Shown: piece after piece, positions 28,701-37,345 of the stretch
Layout: the number at the start of each line of letters is the position of its first letter
Numbering within the stretch: the first letter of the stretch is position 1
From: Planctomycetota bacterium
GTDB taxonomy: Bacteria; Planctomycetota; Planctomycetia; Pirellulales; Pirellulaceae
Length of the DNA stretch: 45,950 nucleotides
Assembly (NCBI GenBank): GCA_017303505.1
Contig: JAFLCP010000016.1
Coordinates: forward strand, 1-45,950
Direction: 5' to 3'
The notes under the pieces: generated by a model
What the model saw: only the letters and a program-made list of their open reading frames with translations
The model's database searches: none
Told to the model about the DNA's origin: nothing
Program-made: the position numbers and the translations under genes

Positions 28701-28769
28701 CGTCTTCTGGCACTTGCGTCGTTGGCCCAAGTACTCGTGAGCTCCAACGAATTCTTGTACATCGATTGA
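25704..28769 (+). CDS. PSCyt1-DUF1549-DUF1553 protein with LamG-like insert
   Basis: This is the third PSD1-type protein, up to 1021 aa. A hydrophobic export signal at about residues 34-55 sits far from Met1, so the true start is probably the GTG at 25770 (codon 23) or a nearby TTG. A PSCyt1 motif CLECH (75-79) is followed by DUF1549 (about 195-400) with CARCHDHKFDP (383-393). A short linker leads to DUF1553 (about 470-760). A LamG-like module (about 775-980) is inserted shortly before the family ending SSNEFLYID. A DUF1501 gene starts 13 bp downstream. The pair resembles the two PSD1-DUF1501 pairs at 115-13102 and may act on another glycan; the role is inferred. Confidence 0.92.
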   Translation: MLLRPAVANPIRDHKFCRSPNFVQYLHGCWARNPLKFALFFAIFVAQCTIPAHAQTAPTESHFEKAVVPLLISRCLECHNATEQSGGLSLETFTELTEGGDSGAAIDSNDATKSLLWERVSAGEMPPPRQGMSQELPNEEKEILKEWLTTGAHWPQDRKLDLFERTTKTRGGRDWWSLQPIRPTPIPAFSSTTSDSASNYIDAFILQSLAENEFVPAPRSEKELLLRRLYWDLTGLAPTLEDIEAFIADDSPDAYERRVDKLLASPQFGVRWSRYWLDLVRYADTSGYERDQEKAFAWKYRDWIVQAWNEDMPFDQFVRWQLAGDEVPSTSDKPDRDEIIATGFLRLGTWNDEPNDPADYVYERLEDMVHVTSSAFIGLTVKCARCHDHKFDPISQADYYRIGSAFWSGPIANRNSKWLGGPSPEELPGDVFGWTDITPHPSPLHRLKKGETNHPLEEIAPASPGFLPALHGPFSSPPATSKTSTRRSQLAKWLLDTDQPLTSRVIVNRLWQHHFGNGLVRSPNNWGFTGEVPTHPELLDHLARRLQQSNWSLKKLHRDMLLSSTYQQSTVHPQHQKYAAIDASNRLQWHSNLRRTDAESLRDRLLQAAGILDLRLSGPGFRPPLPRDVLDGLSMKSRAWVPSPNSEQARRSLYLYAQRSLAVPLMNTFDACDTAQACAQREVTTVAPQALALMNNAMIVQPCEALADKLLKSTDSDREQITKLWQLLFRRLPSELELERARQFLSVQQRTYEDQLTNSTSATTQRVTKARPEPKFEFTVAQPYLQTQSGDKVQGWKSTRGNFSAHVADPSHSPHLMHDGMNDVSYLHFDGQKRFFTLQESLDLKEPFAIVTVIRDHEATGYRQIFSNWNGNAGNSVTSFFLGLTGEGQIRISDDYTTTATLGKRRAWHVLGVVCNDHDVRVFVDGELIESLGRPLNSRNYAGPYVIGQQGNIDGEYFQGDIAMLRLYQEQIDDDMLQTVMAPWLDQLKLRQAPSAPNARLLALASLAQVLVSSNEFLYID

Positions 28770-28782
28770 GAAAGAAACCGAT

Positions 28783-30270
28783 ATGCCCAACGATGATACA
28801 AATAACCGATCACAGAAACCGCTCTTTCCCTGCCGCCATATGCGACGTGAATTCTTGTGGGAAATGGGAGGAGGTTTTGCGGGTCTCGCACTTGCTTCGT
28901 TACTGCAACAGGATGGCCTTTCGCTGAATCGTTGCCAAGCGGGTGAGAAAGTTGTTCCGAATAACTTGCAGCCCAGGGGAGGGCATTATCCGATGCCCGC
29001 TAAGAGCGTGATCTTTTTGATGATGAATGGCGGGCCAAGCCAAGTCGATACGTTTGACCCTAAGCCAGCTCTCAGCAAATACGCCAATAAGCCACTGCCT
29101 GCGGACAAAAAGTTTATCAACTCGGGTGGACGAAAAGTTGGATTCTTAACCCCTGCGATGCGCGAGTTTCGACCGGGTGGCGAAGCGGGGATTCCCATTT
29201 CCGATTATTTTCCGAATGTCAGAAAACATGCCGACAAGTTATGCGTGATTCGATCGTGCCATACCGACAGCCACGCCCATGGCTCGGCATTGGTTGCGAT
29301 GAATACTGGAAAAACGATCGTAGGTCGCCCCAGCCTCGGGAGTTGGGCGGTGTACGGACTAGGGACAGAGAATCAAAACCTGCCAGGTTATGTGGTGATT
29401 CTTGATAAACGTGGCGGCCCGATCGGAGGTCAACCGAATTGGTCCAGCGGCTTTGTTCCAGCCACCTTTCAGGGAACCTTGTTTCGCAGTGACGGTTCTC
29501 CCGTCTTTGATCTCACTCCACCACCGCATCGCTCACGAGAAACACAGCAGCAACAACTAGAGCTCTTAAGTTGGCTCAATCAACAACATCAAACGACTCG
29601 TGCTGAAGTAGATGATTTGGCCTCGCGAGCTCGATCGTACGAACTTGCTTTTCGCATGCAAGCCGAAGCTCCGGAAGCGGTCGATTTGAGTCAAGAATCA
29701 CAAGCGACATTGGATGCGTACGGAGTAGGAAAACAGCCAACCGATGAGTTCGGAAGAAACTGCTTGGTGGCTCGACGGCTCGTCGAACGCGGTGTTCGCT
29801 TTGTGCAACTCTATTCAGGTGGCGGACATTTGGAAGAAACGTGGGATGCGCACACGAACGTCGAGAAAAATCATGGCCAACACGGGGCTGAAGTCGATCA
29901 ACCGATTGCCGCTCTGCTCAGCGATCTTGAGGAACGTGGCTTACTCGACTCGACGTTGATTGTCTGGGGTGGTGAATTCGGGCGTATGCCGTTCAGCGAA
30001 GGGGAAGGGGCACTTGGCCGCAATCATAATCCGTACGGGTTTTCGATGTGGTTGGCGGGTGCTGGCGTGCGAGGTGGCATGACGTATGGGGCAACCGATG
30101 AACTCGGTTTCGAGGCAGTCGAAAAAAAAGTGCACCTGCACGACCTGCACGCCACCCTTCTGCACCTGCTCGGCTTAGACCACGAACTCCTGACATACTT
30201 CTATCAAGGTCGCGAAGAGAGCCTCACCGATGTTGGTGGCCGAATCATTCGCGAGATCTGCAACGCTTAA
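28783..30270 (+). CDS. DUF1501 family protein, Tat-exported (fourth copy)
   Basis: This 495-aa DUF1501 protein has a Tat-type signal (MRREFLWEMGGGFAGLALA, about residues 20-38). The family motif NGGPSQVDTFDPKPAL lies near residue 82, and GGEFGRMPFSEG and NHNPYGFSMW in the C-terminal part, with the typical ending VGGRIIREICNA. It is 13 bp downstream of the LamG-containing PSD1 gene and in the same orientation. It is close in motif spelling to the copies at 115-1578 and 8744-10237. Confidence 0.94.
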   Translation: MPNDDTNNRSQKPLFPCRHMRREFLWEMGGGFAGLALASLLQQDGLSLNRCQAGEKVVPNNLQPRGGHYPMPAKSVIFLMMNGGPSQVDTFDPKPALSKYANKPLPADKKFINSGGRKVGFLTPAMREFRPGGEAGIPISDYFPNVRKHADKLCVIRSCHTDSHAHGSALVAMNTGKTIVGRPSLGSWAVYGLGTENQNLPGYVVILDKRGGPIGGQPNWSSGFVPATFQGTLFRSDGSPVFDLTPPPHRSRETQQQQLELLSWLNQQHQTTRAEVDDLASRARSYELAFRMQAEAPEAVDLSQESQATLDAYGVGKQPTDEFGRNCLVARRLVERGVRFVQLYSGGGHLEETWDAHTNVEKNHGQHGAEVDQPIAALLSDLEERGLLDSTLIVWGGEFGRMPFSEGEGALGRNHNPYGFSMWLAGAGVRGGMTYGATDELGFEAVEKKVHLHDLHATLLHLLGLDHELLTYFYQGREESLTDVGGRIIREICNA

Positions 30271-30574
30271 AAACATTTCGTTCTTATGGAGAACAAGGCG
30301 GATCTGCGAAGACGTACAAATGTACGTGGGCAAAAGAAGGAATTTATGAACGAGAAATTACCCTTTTATTGACAGCACGGTATCCGATTGCATTGAATCG
30401 GGCTGCGCGACTTCGATCAATAAACATTTAGCCAGTCGCGACGATGCGATTACGATTACGAATGACGATCACGATCACGAATTACGACGTACGAAGTAGG
30501 AGCTACGAACTCCACCGCGTAAAGTAAACGCAAAGCAAAGTTATTTCGGACTCAACGCAAATCCCAAAAGCCGC
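30271..30574. other. convergent intergenic region, no gene seen
   Basis: These 304 bp separate the stop codons of two convergent genes. They include a hairpin ACGTAC/GTACGT with a 4-nt AAAT loop near 30313-30328, a hairpin CCGATT/AATCGG (30384-30401), and the ACGA-rich degenerate repeat listed separately. None has a clear T-run, so no rho-independent terminator is called. Confidence 0.5.
30440..30510. repeat. degenerate 6-7 bp CGATTA/CGATCA tandem repeat
   Basis: About ten units with period 6-7 are visible (CGATTA, CGATTA, CGAATGA, CGATCA, CGATCA, CGAATTA, CGACGTA and so on). It is non-coding and sits between convergent genes. Confidence 0.75.
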
Positions 30575-31540
30575 TTACGCAGCATCGGCGTCGGGTTCGA
30601 TCGCGATAAAGGTATGATGGATTGCATCGCCAATCTTGTTCATCTTGGTCTGTAATGCATCCACAAATTCATGCAATCCCTGATTGATGATCTCTTCAGT
30701 ACGCATGAAGGCGAGTTCGTTTCGCAGTCGTCCCATACGTTGTTCGGCTAAATTGCAAAACGAATCGACCGATGAGCCGCTGATCGCATGCAACGAGAGG
30801 TTTGCGCTGTCGATGCAATGCATCACAGCTCGAGGGAAATAACGATCCAAAATCAAGAAACTCACCACCCGCTGGGGCGTAATTTGATGGTAGCGTTTGC
30901 GATACATTTCAAAGCCGCTGACGGTATGCAATAGAGCAGACCATTGCAAGTCATCGAGTGGACTTCCGACATCATGCACGTTCGGGAGCAAGCGATAATA
31001 TTGCACATCGACCATACGCGTCGTCTTATCAGCCCGTTCGAGGTACCGGCCCAATTGAGCAAAATGCCAACCTTCCTCGTGGGACATCGACGCGTCGAGA
31101 GTCCCCTTAAACAAATGGCTTGACCATTTCACGTCGTTGTAAAACTCGAGTGGCGACTGCAGCACCGTCGACGGATCTTTGGAGGCATCTTTGACCCGAT
31201 AATAAAACTGATTCAACAGTTCCCAGACTTCCGACGGAATCGCATCGCGAACACTGCGTGCATTTTCTCGAGCAGCCCGCAGCGATGCCAACATCGAGCC
31301 TGAGTAGTTCATGTCGAACGTAAGGAACTTGACGACATTTTCTCGATTGGCAACTCCATAATGCTCTTCGAACCACTTAGCATCGCCGGTGGTATTGACC
31401 AGAGGCATCCACTGTTCGTTCTCTCGGCCAGGAAGGTCGAGCATTACTGTAAAAGTAACTTCCACAAATCGAGCGAGATTTTCCACCCGCTCCACATATC
31501 GACTCATCCAATAAATGGAATCTGCAACTCGGCTTAACAT
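30575..31540 (-). CDS. Alpha-E domain protein (DUF403)
   Basis: This 321-aa all-helical protein of the Alpha-E (DUF403) family starts with the signature MLSRVADSIYWMSRYVERVENLARFVEV. Other landmarks are NRENV (about 83-87) and LARYLERADKTTRMVDV-like helices (here AQLGRYLERADKTTRM) in the middle. Members are usually encoded next to circularly permuted ATP-grasp enzymes, as here (50 bp downstream of one). Comparative genomics has linked the pair to ATP-dependent peptide or amide bond formation, often with a transglutaminase-like protease. No such protease gene is in the window. The product and its biological use are unknown. No clear ribosome site precedes the ATG. Confidence 0.93.
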   Translation of the reverse strand: MLSRVADSIYWMSRYVERVENLARFVEVTFTVMLDLPGRENEQWMPLVNTTGDAKWFEEHYGVANRENVVKFLTFDMNYSGSMLASLRAARENARSVRDAIPSEVWELLNQFYYRVKDASKDPSTVLQSPLEFYNDVKWSSHLFKGTLDASMSHEEGWHFAQLGRYLERADKTTRMVDVQYYRLLPNVHDVGSPLDDLQWSALLHTVSGFEMYRKRYHQITPQRVVSFLILDRYFPRAVMHCIDSANLSLHAISGSSVDSFCNLAEQRMGRLRNELAFMRTEEIINQGLHEFVDALQTKMNKIGDAIHHTFIAIEPDADAA

Positions 31541-31590
31541 ATTCGTAACCGTCTAGAATCTGAGGGAATAAGCAATGGATAGCTGGAGGA

Positions 31591-33096
31591 TCAATTCGTT
31601 CGTCTACTACCGATGACCCAGGTATCCTTGCTTCCGCCACCCTGAGAGGAATTAACTACTAGAGAGCCTTTTTTCAACGCGACACGCGTCAACCCGCCAG
31701 GCAATACGAAGACCGAATCGCCGTCGTATAGAATGTAGGGACGCAAGTCGACATGCCGTCCTTCAAAATGGTCGCCCACCAAAGTTGGCACACGGGACAG
31801 TGATAACGTTGGCTGAGCGATGTAATTGCGTGGGTTCTCTTGAATCTTGTGCCGGAACTCTTCGCGAACTTCTTGAGTCGCTTGAGGTCCAACCAACATG
31901 CCATATCCGCCGGATTCGCCAACCGCTTTAACTACGAGCTTATCAAGATTAGATAACACGTAGGATAAATCATCTGGTCGATAGCAGAGATGAGTTGGAA
32001 CGTTGGGGAGAATGGTTTCTTCGCTCAAGTAAAACCGAATCATATCGGGAACAAATGCGTAAATGGCTTTATCATCGGCTACACCTGTTCCAGGCGCGTT
32101 GGCTAGTGCCACGTTCCCTTTGCGATACGCATCAATGAGGCCAGGAACGCCTAACAGCGAATCAGGACGGAAATGCAATGGATCCAGAAAATCATCATCG
32201 ATACGTCGATAGATAACATCGACCTTCTTGAAGCCATGCGTAGAACGCATAAAGACAAAACCGTCGCGAACAGTTAAGTCTCGTCCTTCAACCAATTCGA
32301 CACCCATCTGTTGGGCCAAGAAGGTGTGTTCGTAATAGGCGCTGTTGAAAACACCTGGCGTTAATACGACCACAGTGGGTTCGGTACCTGATCGAACACT
32401 CAGGCTTTGCAGCAATCGCAACAATCGACTGGGATAATCGTCGACAGGTCGCACATGGCACATATCAAAGAGCGATGGAAAACTTCGCTTCATGACAAAG
32501 CGGTTTTGGAGCACGTATGACACACCTGATGGGCATCGCAAGTTATCTTCCAAAACATAAATCGTTCCATCGCCACCGCGGACTAAGTCGGTGCCGGTGA
32601 TATGACACCAGACACCTCGCGGCGGCTTGAGTCCTGCGCATTGTGGCCGGATCGCTTTGCACGTTTGCAACAAAAATTCGGGAACGATGTTCTCTTTGAT
32701 GATTCTTTGTTCGCTGTAGATGTCAGCGATGAAAAGATTGAGCGCCCGAATGCGTTGAGCTAAGCCTCGTTCGATCAAATCCCAATCCTGAGCGGAAACA
32801 ATGCGTGGGATGATGTCGAACGGGAAGATCTTTTCCGTACCAGCCGAGTCGCCGTAGACATTAAACGTAATGCCCATGCGAAACAACGATCGTTCCGCAG
32901 CTTCCTGACGACGGATCAATTCACCAGGGGGTAAATCATTGATCTTGTGAACTAAGAGGCCGGTACCTTGCCGTGGCTCACCTTTCTCATCCATGATTTC
33001 GTCATAGAAAGATTCAGGGGAGTAATTGCTAAAATTGGGAGCCGAATTATCGGTTGTACCACCGTTGATCGATTGAGATTGGGTAGCGAAATTCAT
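31591..33096 (-). CDS. circularly permuted ATP-grasp protein (DUF404/DUF407 type)
   Basis: This 501-aa protein matches the circularly permuted ATP-grasp family found beside Alpha-E proteins. Readable landmarks are FPFDIIPRI, LNLFIADIYSEQRI, VLEDNLRCPSGVSYVLQNR (a conserved Glu-Asp-Asn that likely binds Mg-ATP), VVLTPGVFNSAYYEHTFLA and VVKAVGESGGYGMLVGP. The last is the glycine-rich nucleotide loop near the C-terminus, placed there by the permutation. It should activate a carboxylate with ATP and join it to an amine. The substrate and product are not known. The Alpha-E gene follows after 50 bp on the same strand. Confidence 0.93.
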   Translation of the reverse strand: MNFATQSQSINGGTTDNSAPNFSNYSPESFYDEIMDEKGEPRQGTGLLVHKINDLPPGELIRRQEAAERSLFRMGITFNVYGDSAGTEKIFPFDIIPRIVSAQDWDLIERGLAQRIRALNLFIADIYSEQRIIKENIVPEFLLQTCKAIRPQCAGLKPPRGVWCHITGTDLVRGGDGTIYVLEDNLRCPSGVSYVLQNRFVMKRSFPSLFDMCHVRPVDDYPSRLLRLLQSLSVRSGTEPTVVVLTPGVFNSAYYEHTFLAQQMGVELVEGRDLTVRDGFVFMRSTHGFKKVDVIYRRIDDDFLDPLHFRPDSLLGVPGLIDAYRKGNVALANAPGTGVADDKAIYAFVPDMIRFYLSEETILPNVPTHLCYRPDDLSYVLSNLDKLVVKAVGESGGYGMLVGPQATQEVREEFRHKIQENPRNYIAQPTLSLSRVPTLVGDHFEGRHVDLRPYILYDGDSVFVLPGGLTRVALKKGSLVVNSSQGGGSKDTWVIGSRRTN

Positions 33097-33157
33097 GCTA
33101 CATTGTGTTCCTGTACTCCGCCGGTTTCGTCAACACCCACTCCGCCACAGCCTACCC

Positions 33158-33206
33158 CTGCGGGTTAAGATAGTAGCTCTTCACCCTGCTTGGCAATAAC
33201 CCGCAG
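33158..33206. repeat. inverted repeat between HIT and ATP-grasp genes
   Basis: CTGCGGGTTA (33158-33167) and TAACCCGCAG (33197-33206) are perfect 10-bp inverted copies around 29 bases. A smaller stem AGGTTA/TAACCT (33208-33229) overlaps the HIT stop codon. No T-run follows on either strand. This may be a processing or regulatory structure between the two minus-strand units. Confidence 0.65.
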
Positions 33207-33222
33207 AAGGTTATCTCGAACT

Positions 33223-33567
33223 TTAACCTGGAGGCCACTTTAGACCGCGTCCGGCCAAGAGATGAAAATGGAGATGTGGAACCTCTTGTCCACCATCGTC
33301 GCGACAATTTACCACGACCCGGTAGCCTGCCTCGGCAAACCCCATACTTCGGGCGATTTTCTGGATGGTCATGTAAATGTGGCCCACCAACATTTGGTCT
33401 TCCGAGGTTAAATCCTCAAGGGAAACGAGTTCCTTTTTCGGGATCACCAGGATATGGATGGGAGCTTGCGGCTTAATATCGTGAAAGGCCAAAACCTGAT
33501 CATCTTCGTGAACGATCTTGGCCGGAATCTCTTTCCGAATAATTTTCGTAAAAATGCAGTTTTCCAT
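33223..33567 (-). CDS. HIT family protein (HINT-like purine nucleoside phosphoramidase)
   Basis: This 114-aa HIT protein has the normal length for the HINT branch. The catalytic histidine triad is in HLHFHLLAGR near residues 98-107. CIFTKIIRKEIPAKIVHEDD at the N-terminus and FHDIKPQAPIHILVIPK in the middle are typical. It is predicted to hydrolyse adenosine 5'-phosphoramidates, in the cytoplasm. AGGA lies seven bases before the ATG. It follows the YhaN-like ATPase gene by 39 bp on the same strand; a HIT gene next to yhaN/yhaO-like genes is a plausible operon but not necessarily a functional link. Confidence 0.96.
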   Translation of the reverse strand: MENCIFTKIIRKEIPAKIVHEDDQVLAFHDIKPQAPIHILVIPKKELVSLEDLTSEDQMLVGHIYMTIQKIARSMGFAEAGYRVVVNCRDDGGQEVPHLHFHLLAGRGLKWPPG

Positions 33568-33606
33568 CAGTTCATCCTAAGTTGCCAATCTAGTACGACG
33601 GAATCC

Positions 33607-36600
33607 CTACGATTCGCTGGTGAGCAAATCTTCGGCCCACCAAGCCCCGCGGCCCGGAGGAGCGTCATCTTTCCCCTCGTCTTTGCGATCGCTCCATGGA
33701 CCTTCGATCGACTGGTTTTCGTTGTACCAAAAATGCTTGATCGTGGCAGGCTTAGGATTACGCCGTGCTTTTCGAACATTTTGATAAACGTACACCTCTG
33801 GCTCAGGAGCCTCTTCTGGCTCAGGTTCCGGTTCGGGTTTTGCTTTTACAACCACCGGCTCTTCTACGATGGTTTCCGTAATGACTTCAACCACGGCAGG
33901 TTCCGGTTCGGGATCTGCCACCGCAGCTGGCGGTATCACAACTTCCTCCGGCTCCACTTCGAAATGTGCGGCTATTCGAGCAGGCTCATAGACACGAGCC
34001 TCACCCGCTACGCCTTGTTGTGGCAATACGCGGACCTGGACACCAATGTCGTAGAAGATCTTCATAATGTGCTCATGGCAGGTAAACATAATCACCTGAT
34101 GGCCCATCTCAGCAAAATCGCGAAGGACACGTGCAGCGGCCGTAGCACGGCGACCGTCGAAATTCACCAACACGTCGTCCAATACCAGTGGCAAGTTCAC
34201 TCCGCGTCGTGAATAAGCACTCGCTAGTGCCAATCGCAAGGCGATAAATACCGCCTCACGAGTGCCGCGACTCAGCACTTCCAAAGGCAATGATTGCCCT
34301 TGAGCGTTGTCGATACGGAGTGCGTTCTTTCCGAGTGGCGTCCACACGCGAACATACTTTCCATCGCTCAAAGATTTCAAGAATGATGAGGCTTCGCGCA
34401 ACGTTTCTGGTTGGCGTTCATTTTCATAAACTTCGCAAACCTTTTCTAACATGAATGTCGTAGCAGCTAAAGTTTGCCAATGTGATGTGGCAGCTTGTAT
34501 CTGCTTCTCAAGACAAGCCAATTCCAATTTCGCTTCAGCCAAGCGTTTGTCATGCGCCAACGACTTCATTTCTTGCTGCAATTCACCTTGGCGTTCGAAT
34601 AATTGCGCAATGCGAACTTGGGTTTGGCCTTGTCGGCTTTGCAAATTCTCCCAACGCTTTTCGAGATCCTCGGAACCGGTCCCTTCCAACATACGGGCAA
34701 TCGTATCGTAAGGTGCCACACTTCCGATAATCACTCGAATGCGATCGTCCGATTCGCGAATCTGCTCGGAGAGTTTTTCATGCTTGCGTTTGATACCAAG
34801 CTGTTCGTCGAGATGATCCGCACTCTCGACACCGAGCTCAGCCAACAGCGTTTGGCGTGCGCGAATGAACTTATCGCTAGCCCGCTGAACTTGATGCTGC
34901 AACTTGGCGAGTTGCAGATCTTGTTCCTTCAATTCTTTGCGTTGAGCGAGATAATGTTTCTGCTCGCCAATATGCATCTGCAATTGCTGAATCAATTCCA
35001 GCGGGTCGAGCTTCGATAGCGAATCGACACGGCTAGTATCAAGCGCCTCGCGAATCACAACCGCTGGCTTCGCTTCATTATTGGGGCGATTGCGATCGTT
35101 CTTGTTATTCGCTTGCTCACGGTTCCCCTTGTTGTTGGAATCGCGGCTCGATCCGAGATCCAAAGTAACCGATTCTTTGGCGGGTTTATCGTTGGCATCA
35201 CGTTTGCCAGAGGCAGCTACCTGTTTCACCAAGCCATCCAAGCGTTGGATGATTCCAATGAGTTCAAGTTCGCGTTGCTGCAATTCGTCCTCTTGAGCCT
35301 TGAGACGGTTTCGTCCCTGCATCAACAGCTCGTAACCTTCAGACATGATACGGAGCGTTTTTGGCGAGATCCCTTCAGCGAGTCCCAACGACTTCAACGT
35401 TTTTTGCCAATCAGCTCGTGCCGATCGCAACGTTCGAGCGGCGTCGGTTCCCTTCTTGCGGGTTTGTTGCATTCGCTGACGAACAGCCAGCAAGTTGTGG
35501 TGAAGTGGCAACATTGCTTCGAGTTCGGCCAAATCTTCTTCGGCTCGCTGCAATCGCAATTCAATGGCATCACTTTGAACGGGAAGATGTTTATCCGATT
35601 CGTCGCGTTCCATTTCGGCTTTGCGAATCTGTTTCACCACAGCTTCCAACTGATCTTCACAATCGTCGAGATCGTTGACTGTGTTGCGTTCAGATAACTG
35701 CCGCCACATATACCAGAAGAACAACAGCAGGATACCGGAGAGTACCCAGAGCGTTCCGGTCGATTGATCCTTATCAAAGAATCCGGTTCCGAACCACTTG
35801 CAGATACCGCTCAAAATCAAGAAGCCGCCACCGATAAATGGCAGGGCCAATAAAAAGGCCTTTTCCAGCGGAAACGCTTCTTCTGTCCCCAAATCGACGG
35901 CTTCATCTTCGAGTTCTTGTTTAGTGCGTAACAAGCGTTCCAAGCGGTCTTGTAAGGTCAAACGTTTTCGCAGATTAGTAATCAACTCAGCCTGTGCGGC
36001 CATCGCTTCATGCAGATCGGTATGACCACGATCGGTAAGTACGGCGTTGAGCTGCAATTCCAATTCTTTGGCTTCTTTAGAGTCATTGGAATTTTGCGAT
36101 TTGATGTGCTTTAGGCGAGTCAATTGCTGACGCACTTCGCGAGCAGGACCAGCCAAGCGGGCAATGGTTTCCTTGTTCAGATCTGGCATATTGGCCAAAC
36201 GGCGGTCGGTCAATAACGCTTCAACATCATGTTCATTTAGCCCCAAGCGTTTGGCATCTTCAGCCAATTGCTCGCGCGACACGCCCACTTGTTGTCGCAG
36301 ACGCTGAACTTGCTTTTGTAGCGAGGCGATCCATGGAGCTTGTTCGCTGGCTGCTTCGATTCGCGAGGCGAGTTCCAGAATGGATCGACGGATCGGAAGC
36401 GATGCCGCTTTGCGTCGCAAATCCTGACGTTGATTGCGAATATCGTCCAAGCGATCCTTACGTTGTTGCAATTCAGTTGCAATGGACTTGAGGCGATCGG
36501 AGGCTTCGTATTGCAAATCAGTACGAGCATTGAGCTGCTTGAGTTGTTTTTGCAATTCGGCGCGTTGTTGCCAAGGAGTTCGTACTTGCAGAGCGGTTTC

Positions 36601-37323
36601 GATCGTACGACCTTCTTGCTCCCATTGAGCAACGCGTTCTTGCAATTCACTGATTTCTACCGCTTGGCTACGGCGTTGAGCGGCAAGCTCCGTCCAACGT
36701 CGCCCGCGCGATGCGTGCTCTTCAATTTCATCTTTGAGCTTTTCGCGACGCAGCATCAACTGCGGAATCTGTCCCGCTTCAGAACTATTGACCAAGTGTG
36801 TTCGTGCGGTTCGCAATTGTCGAATGACATCGACCAAGGAGACACGATCCAAACCACTCGACAGTTTGTAAAGTTCATCAGCAGCGGCTGTATCATCGAG
36901 GGTGCTGAGCTCTTGCAACTCTCGCAGGCCGATGGCAAATACGTTGGTAAAGATGGATTCATCTACTTGGCCCAGCAACATCGAGAGTCGATGTTGGCCT
37001 TGGGTGAGCCCATCGGCGCCGGTCACTGACAAGGTGCCTGCAACCCCCGCTTCATTCATGGTGGCACGGCGGGTGATTTCGTAACCGCCACCGGGTCCAG
37101 TCACTCGAATCGCGCCTCCAGGCCGCCCGCCGTGGATCGGCGGCATATAGCGTTGGCGACGATCTGCGGTGAAGCCGTAGAACATTGTGCGCAAGAATTG
37201 CATCAATGTCGTCTTACCAGCTTCGTTCGGACCATAAAATACGGTCATGACTTCTGGCATGCTATCGACATGCAAGCCCGACCATACGCCGAAGCCATCA
37301 ATCTGTACGTCCTTGATTTTCAC
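33607..37323 (-). CDS. YhaN-like SMC/Rad50-type AAA ATPase with two membrane segments
   Basis: This 1238-aa ATPase starts at GTG (37323), with AGGAG nine bases upstream. Walker A is GPNEAGKTT (31-39). Coiled coil covers most of 190-480 and 545-1000. Two hydrophobic segments at about 489-510 and 523-541 interrupt the coil. In the C-terminal head, LSRGTREAVFIALRLALA is the signature region and LPLVLDDVLVNFD (about 1044-1056) the Walker B. A tail of about 120 residues is Pro/Glu/Val-rich and ends with a Trp-rich segment. It resembles B. subtilis YhaN and SbcC/Rad50 in the heads, but the mid-coil membrane hairpin would anchor it to the membrane. Its partner metallophosphoesterase gene lies 22 bp upstream. 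DNA-end processing is the family expectation, but see the degraded partner. Confidence 0.92.
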   Translation of the reverse strand: MKIKDVQIDGFGVWSGLHVDSMPEVMTVFYGPNEAGKTTLMQFLRTMFYGFTADRRQRYMPPIHGGRPGGAIRVTGPGGGYEITRRATMNEAGVAGTLSVTGADGLTQGQHRLSMLLGQVDESIFTNVFAIGLRELQELSTLDDTAAADELYKLSSGLDRVSLVDVIRQLRTARTHLVNSSEAGQIPQLMLRREKLKDEIEEHASRGRRWTELAAQRRSQAVEISELQERVAQWEQEGRTIETALQVRTPWQQRAELQKQLKQLNARTDLQYEASDRLKSIATELQQRKDRLDDIRNQRQDLRRKAASLPIRRSILELASRIEAASEQAPWIASLQKQVQRLRQQVGVSREQLAEDAKRLGLNEHDVEALLTDRRLANMPDLNKETIARLAGPAREVRQQLTRLKHIKSQNSNDSKEAKELELQLNAVLTDRGHTDLHEAMAAQAELITNLRKRLTLQDRLERLLRTKQELEDEAVDLGTEEAFPLEKAFLLALPFIGGGFLILSGICKWFGTGFFDKDQSTGTLWVLSGILLLFFWYMWRQLSERNTVNDLDDCEDQLEAVVKQIRKAEMERDESDKHLPVQSDAIELRLQRAEEDLAELEAMLPLHHNLLAVRQRMQQTRKKGTDAARTLRSARADWQKTLKSLGLAEGISPKTLRIMSEGYELLMQGRNRLKAQEDELQQRELELIGIIQRLDGLVKQVAASGKRDANDKPAKESVTLDLGSSRDSNNKGNREQANNKNDRNRPNNEAKPAVVIREALDTSRVDSLSKLDPLELIQQLQMHIGEQKHYLAQRKELKEQDLQLAKLQHQVQRASDKFIRARQTLLAELGVESADHLDEQLGIKRKHEKLSEQIRESDDRIRVIIGSVAPYDTIARMLEGTGSEDLEKRWENLQSRQGQTQVRIAQLFERQGELQQEMKSLAHDKRLAEAKLELACLEKQIQAATSHWQTLAATTFMLEKVCEVYENERQPETLREASSFLKSLSDGKYVRVWTPLGKNALRIDNAQGQSLPLEVLSRGTREAVFIALRLALASAYSRRGVNLPLVLDDVLVNFDGRRATAAARVLRDFAEMGHQVIMFTCHEHIMKIFYDIGVQVRVLPQQGVAGEARVYEPARIAAHFEVEPEEVVIPPAAVADPEPEPAVVEVITETIVEEPVVVKAKPEPEPEPEEAPEPEVYVYQNVRKARRNPKPATIKHFWYNENQSIEGPWSDRKDEGKDDAPPGRGAWWAEDLLTSES

Positions 37324-37345
37324 GGTTCGCTTCTCCTGTCAACCG

